Assembly (NCBI GenBank): GCA_964397625.1
Contig: CAYNJT010000001.1
Coordinates: forward strand, 62,001 to 126,000
Length of the DNA: 64,000 nt
Direction: 5' to 3'
Source: Leptolinea sp964397625
Lineage (GTDB): Bacteria; Chloroflexota; Anaerolineae; Anaerolineales; Anaerolineaceae
Shown here: positions 27,373 through 35,830 of the stretch, piece after piece
How positions within the stretch are numbered: the stretch's first letter is position 1
How the letters are laid out: each line of letters starts with the position of its first letter
Program-made: the position numbers and the translations under genes
The notes under the pieces: model-generated
The model's input: the letters and a program-made list of their open reading frames with translations, nothing else
The model's database searches: none
Told to the model about the DNA's origin: nothing

Positions 27373-29112
27373 ATGAACAACGAACAATTTGCTCAAATGT
27401 TTGACCGCATCGCCGATCTAATGGAGATCAAGGGCGAGGTGATCTATAAAACGCTGGCGTACCGCAAGGCCGCCGAGAAAATACGTGGGCTGCCGGGGAG
27501 CCTGAATGCCATCCACCAACAGGGCAAGCTGATGGAAATCCCCGGTGTGGGGAAAGCCATCGCCGAGAAAATTGAGGAAACGATAACCACCGGCAAGCTG
27601 GGATTCCTCGAACGGCTTGAAGCCGAAGTCCCTGTTGGGCTGCTCGATGTATTGCAGGTGCCGGATGTTGGTCCGCGAAAAGCGGCGCTTTTTTGGAAGC
27701 AAGCCGGTGTAACCTCATTGGCAGAACTGGAAGAGGCGGTTAAAGCCGGCCGCATCCGCCAGCTTCCCGGCATGGGTGAAAAATCAGAAGCCCGCATTCT
27801 GGCAGGCATTGAAGCTTTAAAACGGCGCGGCCACCGCCTTAATCTGGACATCGCCCAGGAAATTGCCGGCCGCTGGTTGAAATGGGTGAGGGCGCAACCG
27901 GGAGTGGAACGGGCGGAAGCGGCGGGAAGCCTGCGCCGGTGGAAGACCACTATTGGAGATATAGATATTGTTGTCGCGATAAAGGAACCAGCCGGTTTAA
28001 TGGCGGCTCTGGCCGCGCATGCAGATATCCAACGGGTGTTGGGTACCGGCGAGAACAAGACCAGCCTGGAACTACCTGGTGGAATCAACATGCAGGTTTG
28101 GACGCAGCCGCCGGAACGCTTTGGCACGCTGCTTCAATTTGTTTCCGGGTCAAAAGACCACAATGTCGCCTTGCGTGCTCTCGCTCAGAAACAGGGCCTG
28201 TCTCTGAGTGAGCGCTGTATCAGCACGGATGACGGCAGGGAATTGCTTTTCGCGGATGAAGAGGGTGTCTACAGGACGTTGGGTTTGGATTGGATCCCGC
28301 CCGAATTGAGGGAAGACCGCGGCGAGATCAAAGCAGCCGCCGAACACGCGCTGCCGGATTTGCTGCAAGCGGGCCAGATAAAAGCCGAGATGCACACTCA
28401 TTCCAACTGGAGCGACGGGATCAATACCATTGAAGAAATGGCGCGTGAGTCCATGTCACGCGGTTTGAAGGTTTACACGGTGTGTGATCATTCCGGCGGT
28501 TTGGGCATTGCCGGAGGCTTGAGCCCGGAACGATTGCGTGAGCGTAAAAATGAGATTGAACAAGTCCAGAAAAAGTTGGGCGGCGCCATTACCATTCTGG
28601 GCGGTAGTGAAGTGGAAATCCGCGCGGACGGCACGCTGGATTATGACGATGAAACCCTGGCATGGCTTGATGTGGTGGTGGCTTCATTGCATACCTCACT
28701 TCGCCAGCCAAAAGAAGTGGTCACCGGCCGGTTGGTAAACGCCATTCGCCATCCGCATGTGGATATCATCGGGCATGCCAGCGGGCGATTGCTGCCAAAT
28801 CGCGAAGGCGCCGATCTGGATTGGGATGTTGTTCTGGAAGAAGCCCGTAAATCTGGTGTGGCATTCGAGATCAATGCCAGTCCGTCGCGCCTGGACCTGG
28901 ATGAGGTGCATGTGCGGCAGGCCGTTGAAATGGGTATTCCCATCTTCATCAACACAGACGCGCACGCGGTCAACCAATTGGAGATGATGATTTTTGGTGT
29001 GTCTGTCGCCCGCAGGGCAGGAATACCCCCGGGTGCCGTGTTATCCACCTGGGAACCAGACCGGCTGCTGAATTGGCTCAAGACGCCGAAAGCCGATCGC
29101 TGTCTTGAGTGA
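27373..29112 (+). CDS. polX: PolX-type DNA polymerase/PHP exonuclease, polymerase site altered
   Basis: The 579-residue protein joins a family X polymerase (about 1-310) to a PHP phosphoesterase domain (about 335-570). HhH elements GVGKAIAEKI and MGEKSEARIL are present, as are the first two catalytic aspartates in GDIDIVV (Asp196, Asp198). The third, in the family pattern G-[LV]-Q-[VA]-D-L-R, is replaced: the matching stretch reads GINMQVW with Gln241. The following PPERFG and GSKDHN keep the alignment unambiguous. PHP metal ligands look intact (HTH 341-343, CDHS, GSEVE, SLHT, GHASGR, NTDAH). It is therefore likely a 3'-5' exonuclease or AP-processing enzyme with weak or no polymerase activity. 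The mRNA is probably leaderless. Confidence 0.88.
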   Translation: MNNEQFAQMFDRIADLMEIKGEVIYKTLAYRKAAEKIRGLPGSLNAIHQQGKLMEIPGVGKAIAEKIEETITTGKLGFLERLEAEVPVGLLDVLQVPDVGPRKAALFWKQAGVTSLAELEEAVKAGRIRQLPGMGEKSEARILAGIEALKRRGHRLNLDIAQEIAGRWLKWVRAQPGVERAEAAGSLRRWKTTIGDIDIVVAIKEPAGLMAALAAHADIQRVLGTGENKTSLELPGGINMQVWTQPPERFGTLLQFVSGSKDHNVALRALAQKQGLSLSERCISTDDGRELLFADEEGVYRTLGLDWIPPELREDRGEIKAAAEHALPDLLQAGQIKAEMHTHSNWSDGINTIEEMARESMSRGLKVYTVCDHSGGLGIAGGLSPERLRERKNEIEQVQKKLGGAITILGGSEVEIRADGTLDYDDETLAWLDVVVASLHTSLRQPKEVVTGRLVNAIRHPHVDIIGHASGRLLPNREGADLDWDVVLEEARKSGVAFEINASPSRLDLDEVHVRQAVEMGIPIFINTDAHAVNQLEMMIFGVSVARRAGIPPGAVLSTWEPDRLLNWLKTPKADRCLE

Positions 29113-29121
29113 CGATCACCT

Positions 29122-29898
29122 GTGCCGAATACCACACTGAACACTGAAATTCTGCATAGACGGTTATCAGATCTCCCGATAGCTGCGATTAGATACTATG
29201 ACGTAACCGGTTCAACCAATGATGACGCCCTGACCTGGCTAGAACATGGCGCGCCGGATGGCAGCCTGGTTCTCGCGGAGGAACAAACTGCCGGCCGCGG
29301 CCGGATGCGGCGAACATGGGTCACCCGAAAGAACACATCGCTGGCTTTCACCTTGATTTTTCGGCCGGAAAAATCAAATCTGATTCCTTTCCATTCCCCG
29401 TTGGGCGCGTTGGGTGTTGCACGTGCGCTGGAAGATCTGGCGGATGCGCGACCGCAGATCAAATGGCCGAATGACGTCCTCCTTGATGGGAAAAAAGTTT
29501 GCGGCATACTTACAGAAGCCTGCTGGCAGGGAGACCGCCTGGCGGGCGTAGTGGTGGGCATTGGCATAAATGTTGCATCAACAGCCTTGGGTGAGGAAGA
29601 CCGATTCATCTTCCCGGCTGGCACCCTTGAAAAATGCCTGGGCAGACCGATTGACCGCCTGGATCTCCTCACCGAAGTACTCCGGATGATCTTCGACTGG
29701 CGGCCGCGGTTGGGTTCAAATGAATTTTTGGATGCGTGGAACCAACGCCTGGCATTTCGAGGGGAACAGGTAAGGATCAACCGCCCCGGGCAGAAAACTC
29801 TGATTGGTGCGATACTATACATTGATCAGGATGGTTGCCTGAGGGTAAGGCAGGAAAACGGCGAAGAAAATTCCATATCAGCAGGCGACGTAGGTTAA
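29122..29898 (+). CDS. birA: Biotin-[acetyl-CoA-carboxylase] ligase (BirA, monofunctional)
   Basis: The enzyme makes biotinyl-AMP and attaches biotin to the carrier protein of carboxylases. The 258-residue product starts at GTG 29122. It has STNDDAL near residue 31, the biotin/ATP loop GRGRMRRTW near 58, KWPNDVLLDGKKVCGIL near 114 and VVVGIGINV. It has no N-terminal helix-turn-helix, so it is the short form that does not repress biotin genes. The start lies nine bases after the polX stop, so both may share the polX promoter. Confidence 0.92.
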   Translation: MPNTTLNTEILHRRLSDLPIAAIRYYDVTGSTNDDALTWLEHGAPDGSLVLAEEQTAGRGRMRRTWVTRKNTSLAFTLIFRPEKSNLIPFHSPLGALGVARALEDLADARPQIKWPNDVLLDGKKVCGILTEACWQGDRLAGVVVGIGINVASTALGEEDRFIFPAGTLEKCLGRPIDRLDLLTEVLRMIFDWRPRLGSNEFLDAWNQRLAFRGEQVRINRPGQKTLIGAILYIDQDGCLRVRQENGEENSISAGDVG

Positions 29899-29942
29899 GG
29901 TATTATTATATAAAACCGGAAGGATAAACCGGGAGGCTGGAT

Positions 29943-30158
29943 ATGCTGGACGATTTTCGGAACACTTCAGAACAACCCACACAGGAAGCAACAGGCCGTT
30001 TCGATGACATGCCTGAGTACAAGCCTGCCACGCCCCGTTTCCTGGGTATGACCCCGTTTCAGCGTTTTATTATAGTTTTCCTTCTGTTCATGCTGGTTTG
30101 CGTGCTTGGTTCGTTCTGCCTGCTCGTGACAGAAAAGATCATTCCCCCATTCTTCTAA
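29943..30158 (+). CDS. Small single-helix membrane protein, unknown
   Basis: I do not recognise this 71-residue protein. The first 45 residues are polar and rich in Thr, Pro, Glu and Gln; one membrane helix follows (about 47-63, FIIVFLLFMLVCVLGSF), then a short tail ending in IIPPFF. GGGAGG lies six bases before the ATG, which supports a real gene, and it lies 44 bases after birA. A bidirectional terminator follows. Confidence 0.6.
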   Translation: MLDDFRNTSEQPTQEATGRFDDMPEYKPATPRFLGMTPFQRFIIVFLLFMLVCVLGSFCLLVTEKIIPPFF

Positions 30159-30174
30159 ACTGGAATTTTGAAAA

Positions 30175-30202
30175 AAAGAGCCGGGTAAAATGCCGGCTCT
30201 TT
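30175..30202. terminator. Bidirectional terminator between the small membrane protein gene and gyrA
   Basis: AAAGAGCCGG (30175-30184) and CCGGCTCTTT (30193-30202) form a 10-bp stem with an 8-base loop. On the minus strand it is followed by seven T (the A-run 30171-30177), giving a strong terminator for gyrA; on the plus strand only TTTCGATTT follows. Confidence 0.85.
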
Positions 30203-30219
30203 CGATTTAATTGGCACAA

Positions 30220-32733
30220 TTACTTTGCCTTGGAGGGAGGCTGGTTAACCGCCAGATCTTCCTGGGTGATTCGCGCGAGAGATACGGCCAGTTGTCCTTT
30301 GGTCAGGTTGATGATACGCACCCCGCGGCTGGCACGGCCCAGTGACCCAATATCCTTAACTTTCAGGCGGAGCATGACGCCTCCGCTTGTCATGATAGTT
30401 ACTTCGTCCGTCTCCTGTACCACACGGGCAGAAACGATCGGTCCGGTCTTTCCAAGAGCTTTTTCATCGATGGTTAAGACACCACCGGTGGCGCGGCCTT
30501 TGGTCGGGTAACTTTTGATGGGTGTGCGTTTGCCATACCCCAGTTCTGTCAGCGTGAGCAGGAAGCCATTGGGTTCAACCACTTCCATGGAAGTAACCCG
30601 GTCGCCTTCGGCCAGGCTGATACCCGCCACACCGGAAGCCGGGCGTCCCATGGCGCGGATGACGGACTCTTTGATACGTAGGGCTTTTCCCATCCTGGTC
30701 ACCATGATGATCTCATCGTTTCCACTGGTAAGGCGAACCCAGCCCAACTGGTCACCCTTGTCGAGCCCCATGGCGATCAGGCCGGAGGGGCGCACAGACG
30801 CGAATTCAGACAGAACCACACGCTTGATCTTGCCGTTGACAGTGGCCATGGTGAAATATTCGGCTTTGTCAAAATCCGGTACGGCGACAGCCGTGGTGAT
30901 TTTTTCATCTGTACTGATGGAGAGGATATTCTGGATGGGAATACCTTTATCAGTACGGTTGGCATCCGGGAATTGATAGGCTTTTTCTGAATAAACCTTG
31001 CCCTGATCGGAGAAGAAGAGGATGGTATTGATGCTGCGCGCCGGGATGAGCATGGCAATCTCATCTTCATCCTTCATACCCTGGCCTGAAACACCGCGGC
31101 CGCCGCGCGCCTGGGTTTTGTACTGGCTGGTCTGCGTGCGTTTGACATATCCGCGCTGTGTGATGCTGATCAGAACGGGCACGTCTGCCTGAAGGTCTTC
31201 CTCGTCCAGCTTTTCAGACGCATCATGGGCAATGCGTGTGCGGCGTTCGTCGCCATATTTGTCGCCGATCTGTTTCAGGTCGTCTTCAATGACTTTCAAT
31301 ATCTTGCGCGGATTGGCCAGCAGGTCTTCCAGGTAGGCTATAAGGGCTTTAACCTCTTTCGCCTCTTTTTCGATCTTTTCACGTTCCAAGGCGGCCAGGC
31401 GGCGCAATTGCATATCCAGAATAGCCTGAGCCTGGATCTCGGTAAGTTTGAATTTCGTCATGAGGCGCGTCTTGGCCACGTCGGCATCCGGCGATTTTCG
31501 GATGGTGGCGATGACTTCATCCAGGTTGGCCAGCGCGATGAGCAGTCCTTCGAGGATGTGCATGCGCGCGCGGGCTTTATCCAGCTCAAATTGCGACCGG
31601 CGGGTGATGACCGTCTTGCGGTGCTCGATAAAAATCTGTAACGTGCGTTTGAGCGACAGGGTTCGCGGCTCGCCGTCTACCAGGGCCAGCAATTGCACGC
31701 CGAAGGTGGATTGTAGAGGGGTGTATTTGTAGAGCTGGTTTAGTACCTTGCGGGGTTCGGCGCCGCGTTTTAATTCGATGACGATGCTCATACCGCGGCG
31801 GTCGGATTCATCACGCAGGTCGGTGATCGCGTCAACCCGGCCTTCGCGCACCAGTTCAGCGATGCGTTCGATCAACCCCGTTTTGTTCACCATGTAAGGA
31901 ATTTCGGTGATCACAATGGCAAAACGGCCGCCGCGGATTTCCTCAATATGCGCCAGCCCGCGAATCACCAATCGTCCGCGACCGGTGGAGTAGGCCTGTC
32001 GGATGCCTTCCGTGCCGACGATAACGCCGCCAGTCGGGAAATCTGGTCCCGGGAGAAGTTCCATCAACTTATCGGGGTTGATTTTGTCGATGGACTCGTA
32101 ATGTTCGATCATAAAGGTGATTGCCTTGACCAGTTCCCGCAAATTGTGCGGCGGGATATTGGTTGCCATGCCGACCGCGATGCCGGAAGACCCGTTCAAT
32201 AACAGGTTGGGCAGGCGGGAAGGTAGAACCGTGGGTTCTTTTAATGTGCCGTCAAAATTGTCAACGAAATCGACAGTGTTCTTTTCAATATCCAGCAGCA
32301 TTTCTTCTGCCAGCAGGCCGAGGCGGGCTTCGGTATAACGCATGGCCGCGGGTGAGTCGCCATCAATGGACCCGAAGTTACCCTGGCCGTCGATTAACGG
32401 GTAGCGCATGGAAAAATCCTGGGCCATGCGCGCCATGGAATCATAGACGGCAGAATCACCGTGGGGGTGGTATTTACCCAGCACTTCACCGACAATGCGG
32501 GCGGATTTTTTGTAAGGAGAATTGTGGTGATTGGCCAGCCCGAGCATGCCGTACAGGATACGGCGGTGCACCGGCTTCAAGCCGTCGCGGGCGTCGGGAA
32601 GGGCGCGCGCGACGATCACGCTCATGGCGTAATCCAGATAGGCGGAACGCATTTCATGATCGATATCCACAATCGGATTCGCGTTTACAGGTTCTTCTTC
32701 AGGGATGGGATTTTCTGATTTTTTCGGAGTCAT
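30220..32733 (-). CDS. gyrA: DNA gyrase subunit A
   Basis: GyrA cuts and rejoins DNA and wraps it for negative supercoiling together with GyrB. The 837-residue protein has the catalytic Tyr133 in MRYTEARL, and the quinolone-determining region HPHGDSAVYD with the usual Ser94 and Asp98. The C-terminal beta-pinwheel carries a GyrA box in the variant form QARGGRG (residues 541-547; usual QRRGGKG), which supports gyrase over ParC. GyrB is not in the window. There is no ribosome binding site; a TATAAT box lies 11 bases before the ATG, so the leader is only a few bases. Confidence 0.93.
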   Translation of the reverse strand: MTPKKSENPIPEEEPVNANPIVDIDHEMRSAYLDYAMSVIVARALPDARDGLKPVHRRILYGMLGLANHHNSPYKKSARIVGEVLGKYHPHGDSAVYDSMARMAQDFSMRYPLIDGQGNFGSIDGDSPAAMRYTEARLGLLAEEMLLDIEKNTVDFVDNFDGTLKEPTVLPSRLPNLLLNGSSGIAVGMATNIPPHNLRELVKAITFMIEHYESIDKINPDKLMELLPGPDFPTGGVIVGTEGIRQAYSTGRGRLVIRGLAHIEEIRGGRFAIVITEIPYMVNKTGLIERIAELVREGRVDAITDLRDESDRRGMSIVIELKRGAEPRKVLNQLYKYTPLQSTFGVQLLALVDGEPRTLSLKRTLQIFIEHRKTVITRRSQFELDKARARMHILEGLLIALANLDEVIATIRKSPDADVAKTRLMTKFKLTEIQAQAILDMQLRRLAALEREKIEKEAKEVKALIAYLEDLLANPRKILKVIEDDLKQIGDKYGDERRTRIAHDASEKLDEEDLQADVPVLISITQRGYVKRTQTSQYKTQARGGRGVSGQGMKDEDEIAMLIPARSINTILFFSDQGKVYSEKAYQFPDANRTDKGIPIQNILSISTDEKITTAVAVPDFDKAEYFTMATVNGKIKRVVLSEFASVRPSGLIAMGLDKGDQLGWVRLTSGNDEIIMVTRMGKALRIKESVIRAMGRPASGVAGISLAEGDRVTSMEVVEPNGFLLTLTELGYGKRTPIKSYPTKGRATGGVLTIDEKALGKTGPIVSARVVQETDEVTIMTSGGVMLRLKVKDIGSLGRASRGVRIINLTKGQLAVSLARITQEDLAVNQPPSKAK

Positions 32734-32744
32734 AGTCGTGTTGA

Positions 32745-32750
32745 ATTATA
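32745..32750 (-). promoter_or_regulatory. -10 box of gyrA, giving a very short leader
   Basis: Minus-strand TATAAT is followed by 11 bases (TCAACACGACT) and the gyrA ATG. The leader would be about 4 nt, without a ribosome binding site. Confidence 0.5.
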
Positions 32751-32783
32751 CCTCACTGAACCCCCTATGAGTTGCGTATAGTA

Positions 32784-33305
32784 TTAGTTTTTATGCGAGG
32801 GGATGAATCTATCCAGGGTCTCGGTTTCCTCCAGAAGCGCGCGGAGAGCGGATTGCGGTGGGAACTGGTTCCTGGCTCTACTCATAAGAGTTTCACGGTT
32901 AATCTTATTCATTTCGAGAAACTTTAATAATTTCGGGTAAAGCGCATTTAAGAATTTTTTCCGGCGGTAATAATCGCGGATGGCCGCCGCGGGCAGCGTG
33001 CTGATGATCAACACGGCCAGTGTGAGAAGGAGCCACCACACCAGGTGAATTTGATCCAAATGGAAGACCAACCTGACAGCCAGCACCAGAACAGGCAGGC
33101 CAACCCAGACGAGTAATATCCCCCAGCCTACCCCGGGAGAGATGTATTCCAACTCGGTGTTGAATTGTTCCAGGAATTCGGCGCAAAGTTGTTGCTTGTC
33201 TGCCAGGATACGGGCGTCGCTGCAATACGGGCATAAGGCTTCGTTTTCAAGCGGGGCGCCGCAATTGGGGCAGGTGGTTCTCAGGGTGTTGGTTTCTTCT
33301 GGCAT
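32784..33305 (-). CDS. Zinc-ribbon membrane protein, unknown
   Basis: The 173-residue protein begins with two zinc-binding pairs, CPNCG (from residue 11) and CPYCS (from residue 25), a short zinc ribbon. Two membrane helices follow (about 58-80 and 90-110, GILLVWVGLPVLVLAVRLVF and a second one), then a soluble helical tail with RNQFPPQSALRALLEETETL. I cannot assign a function. AAAGGAAA precedes the ATG. It lies 50 bases upstream of gyrA on the same strand, but gyrA appears to have its own promoter. Confidence 0.6.
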   Translation of the reverse strand: MPEETNTLRTTCPNCGAPLENEALCPYCSDARILADKQQLCAEFLEQFNTELEYISPGVGWGILLVWVGLPVLVLAVRLVFHLDQIHLVWWLLLTLAVLIISTLPAAAIRDYYRRKKFLNALYPKLLKFLEMNKINRETLMSRARNQFPPQSALRALLEETETLDRFIPSHKN

Positions 33306-33345
33306 GGTTTTTCCTTTACTGGTAGGATAATTTTACTGATAATTA

Positions 33346-33373
33346 TTGGCAGCATAACAAACCGGCATACAAT
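33346..33373 (+). promoter_or_regulatory. Promoter of the GT-C-like membrane protein gene
   Basis: TTGGCA (33346-33351) and TACAAT (33368-33373) are 16 bases apart. The leader is about 58 nt. Confidence 0.5.
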
Positions 33374-33438
33374 TGGGACCGGCACATGCTTACAAATAAT
33401 GCGGTTTTTTATCTCCCCGCGTTTCAGGATCACCAGCC

Positions 33439-35769
33439 TTGCTCAACGTATTGATCAAAAAATACAGCAATTATCAAAATTTGACCATCCCAGCCGTACT
33501 TCTCGCGGCGGTGACATTGATCGTTGTTTTTTCCATTTCCCGATTTGTGATCCTTCGTTCCTGGAAGACGGTCTCGTTAACCGGTGGACTGTTGATCCTG
33601 CTTTTGTTTCTGTTCTGCCTGGCCCTGCGATTCGCGGCCGGAGAGATGCAGCAGCAGTCACAGAGCGGCCGCTGGTTGTGGATCATCGCCAGCCTGGCGA
33701 TGGGCGGAATTATCAGCACGTTCCTGCCGCAGCCGTTAAAACCTCTCGAGCTCTTTCCCCACCGGCTGACAATCCAATCTATGAAAGCAGACGGTCAGAC
33801 ATGCAGTCCGGTGGAATTGACAGGCATTCGCAATGATGGTGTTTTCATCAGTTATTCTACGTTCACCGGTTCGGGGTGGACTCGTAATGGCAGCCGAATG
33901 TTCGCTGCCGCCGGGGAGAACAGACTGGACTGGCAGGGCTTTGTTTCCAGTGCGGTGATTTCCCTGGGCGGTTCGCCGGATGGATGTACGGCGCGCATTA
34001 CGGCAGATGGAATTACAACGGATTACTCCACAGTTTCCGACTTACCAGTGGAGATACCGGTGCACCTGGAATTCCTTCAACCGGACTGGGTCTATATGCT
34101 CACCCGGTTAAGCATCTGGTTGTGCGCGGCATTTATGGTCCTTTTTTTAACAGCCTCTTTCCATTATGTCCATGTTTGGAGTGGGTTGGGGGACGATGAT
34201 CACGCGGAGTTGCGTGTGGAGAAGGTTGACATCCGACTGGTCTTGATCCTGACAGTGATCGCGTTGGCCGGTTATCTTTATTTCACCCAACCCTTCGGCT
34301 TGCTCTTCGAAGGCGATTCGGGCAGTTACATCAGCGCCGGGCACAGTCTGGCGGCCGGGCAAGGTTATATAGCTGATAACGGGGATGATTTCGACTGGTG
34401 GCCGCCGCTCTATCCCTTCCTGATTGCCGGCGGGTACGCGCAGACGGCTCTGGACGCCGGCCTATACCTGCGCGGCTTGCACGCCCTTCTCTTTATCTTG
34501 ACCGCTACGGGCACCTTTCTCCTGCTGCGCTTGCTTTTTGCCGGGATGAACCGTTGGCTGCATTTCGCGTTCTCCCTGGCATTGGTCTTTTCGATGCCGA
34601 TACTGGGGTGTTATGAATACATCCTCTCGGAAGCCGGTTTTCTCCCGGCGGTTATTTGGAGTTTTGTTTTTCTTCTGTTTTTCTTCAGGAACCGGTCGTT
34701 CAATACGTTGCTGGTTTTTTCGTTATGTATCTCCGCCTCGACGCTTTTCCGCTATATCGGTGTGATAGGTTTGCTGACTGGCGCAGGTATGCTGCTTTTG
34801 TTTGACAGAGATAACCTGGCAAAACGCTTTACGATGTCCGCGGCGTTTGGTTTATACACAGCTTTCCCCGAAATCCTATGGCTTGTTCGGAATTATTTTG
34901 TCACTGGCAATCTGACAGGTTTGCGGACGCGCTCAGAAATTTCACTACCGGTTATCCTTGATCAGACTCTGCAAACCCTTACAGGATGGTTTTCTCCTCA
35001 TAATCAATTCCTGACCGCGCTGGCCGTGTCCCTTGGTTTTACTCTCAGTGCCGGACTGCTAATTAGGAGACTAATTATTTATAAGAAGCAGCCGCTATTA
35101 TCGCCGGTTTATGAGACTCAGATGGCATTATTACTATATGCCGCGAGTTATTGTGTATTCTTCTGGTACTCATTGACTCGTGTGGCAAACTCAACCGCCG
35201 GTGATCGTTTCTACGCTCCGGTACTTGTGCCGATCATCACCCTGATGTTATACCCTGTCCAATCGCTGACTCTTCCCATAAGGAAAGTGGAACACTTTGT
35301 CAGGTTGATGTTAACAGGCCTGTTGTTCTTTTCCATCGCCATCCCATCAGTTAACCATCTGATCACTCTGACGAATTCATCCTTCGATTCGTATCAAACG
35401 CTTTCAACCACCGCGATCCAAGACGATCGCCTGGTTGCCTATATGAGGCAGCATCCGTTGGATGAAAATATCCCGATTGTCACCAATTGCCCGGATTGCC
35501 TGAACTATTCTCTGCATGTATTGAATCCGTTGTATTTCAACGATGAAGCCTATTCTCAGCCATTCCTCAAGAACACAACGTCAACGTTCTATATGATCCT
35601 CTTTTCCAACGCCTTTCTTCCATATGGAACTTCGCTTGCCGATTGGGGAATTAATGCTGACACAACAGCGATTGGATCAACCCTGGAACGCATATCAGGA
35701 AGAGTATTCATCAGTACTCCCATCGAATCCAATACCGATGGAATACTGATCTCTGTAACTCCCCGGTGA
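33439..35769 (+). CDS. GT-C-like polytopic membrane protein, probable glycosyltransferase
   Basis: The 776-residue protein has two helices, a periplasmic beta-rich insert (about residues 105-215) and then about ten membrane helices. The first loop of the GT-C-like core reads LFEGDSGSYISAGHSLAAGQGYI (from about residue 289), matching the D-x-x-x-Y start of lipid-linked sugar transferases, followed by FDWWPPLYPFLIAGG. A C-terminal loop domain ends the protein. Donor and acceptor are unknown. TTG 33439 is taken as start because AGGA precedes it and no in-frame ATG or GTG fits the N-terminus better; this is uncertain. Confidence 0.68.
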   Translation: MLNVLIKKYSNYQNLTIPAVLLAAVTLIVVFSISRFVILRSWKTVSLTGGLLILLLFLFCLALRFAAGEMQQQSQSGRWLWIIASLAMGGIISTFLPQPLKPLELFPHRLTIQSMKADGQTCSPVELTGIRNDGVFISYSTFTGSGWTRNGSRMFAAAGENRLDWQGFVSSAVISLGGSPDGCTARITADGITTDYSTVSDLPVEIPVHLEFLQPDWVYMLTRLSIWLCAAFMVLFLTASFHYVHVWSGLGDDDHAELRVEKVDIRLVLILTVIALAGYLYFTQPFGLLFEGDSGSYISAGHSLAAGQGYIADNGDDFDWWPPLYPFLIAGGYAQTALDAGLYLRGLHALLFILTATGTFLLLRLLFAGMNRWLHFAFSLALVFSMPILGCYEYILSEAGFLPAVIWSFVFLLFFFRNRSFNTLLVFSLCISASTLFRYIGVIGLLTGAGMLLLFDRDNLAKRFTMSAAFGLYTAFPEILWLVRNYFVTGNLTGLRTRSEISLPVILDQTLQTLTGWFSPHNQFLTALAVSLGFTLSAGLLIRRLIIYKKQPLLSPVYETQMALLLYAASYCVFFWYSLTRVANSTAGDRFYAPVLVPIITLMLYPVQSLTLPIRKVEHFVRLMLTGLLFFSIAIPSVNHLITLTNSSFDSYQTLSTTAIQDDRLVAYMRQHPLDENIPIVTNCPDCLNYSLHVLNPLYFNDEAYSQPFLKNTTSTFYMILFSNAFLPYGTSLADWGINADTTAIGSTLERISGRVFISTPIESNTDGILISVTPR

Positions 35770-35830
35770 TAACTGCTGGAATATCAGTTATACCTGTTTC
35801 CCTGTCGCCTGAGGAAAAACCACGTCAATT

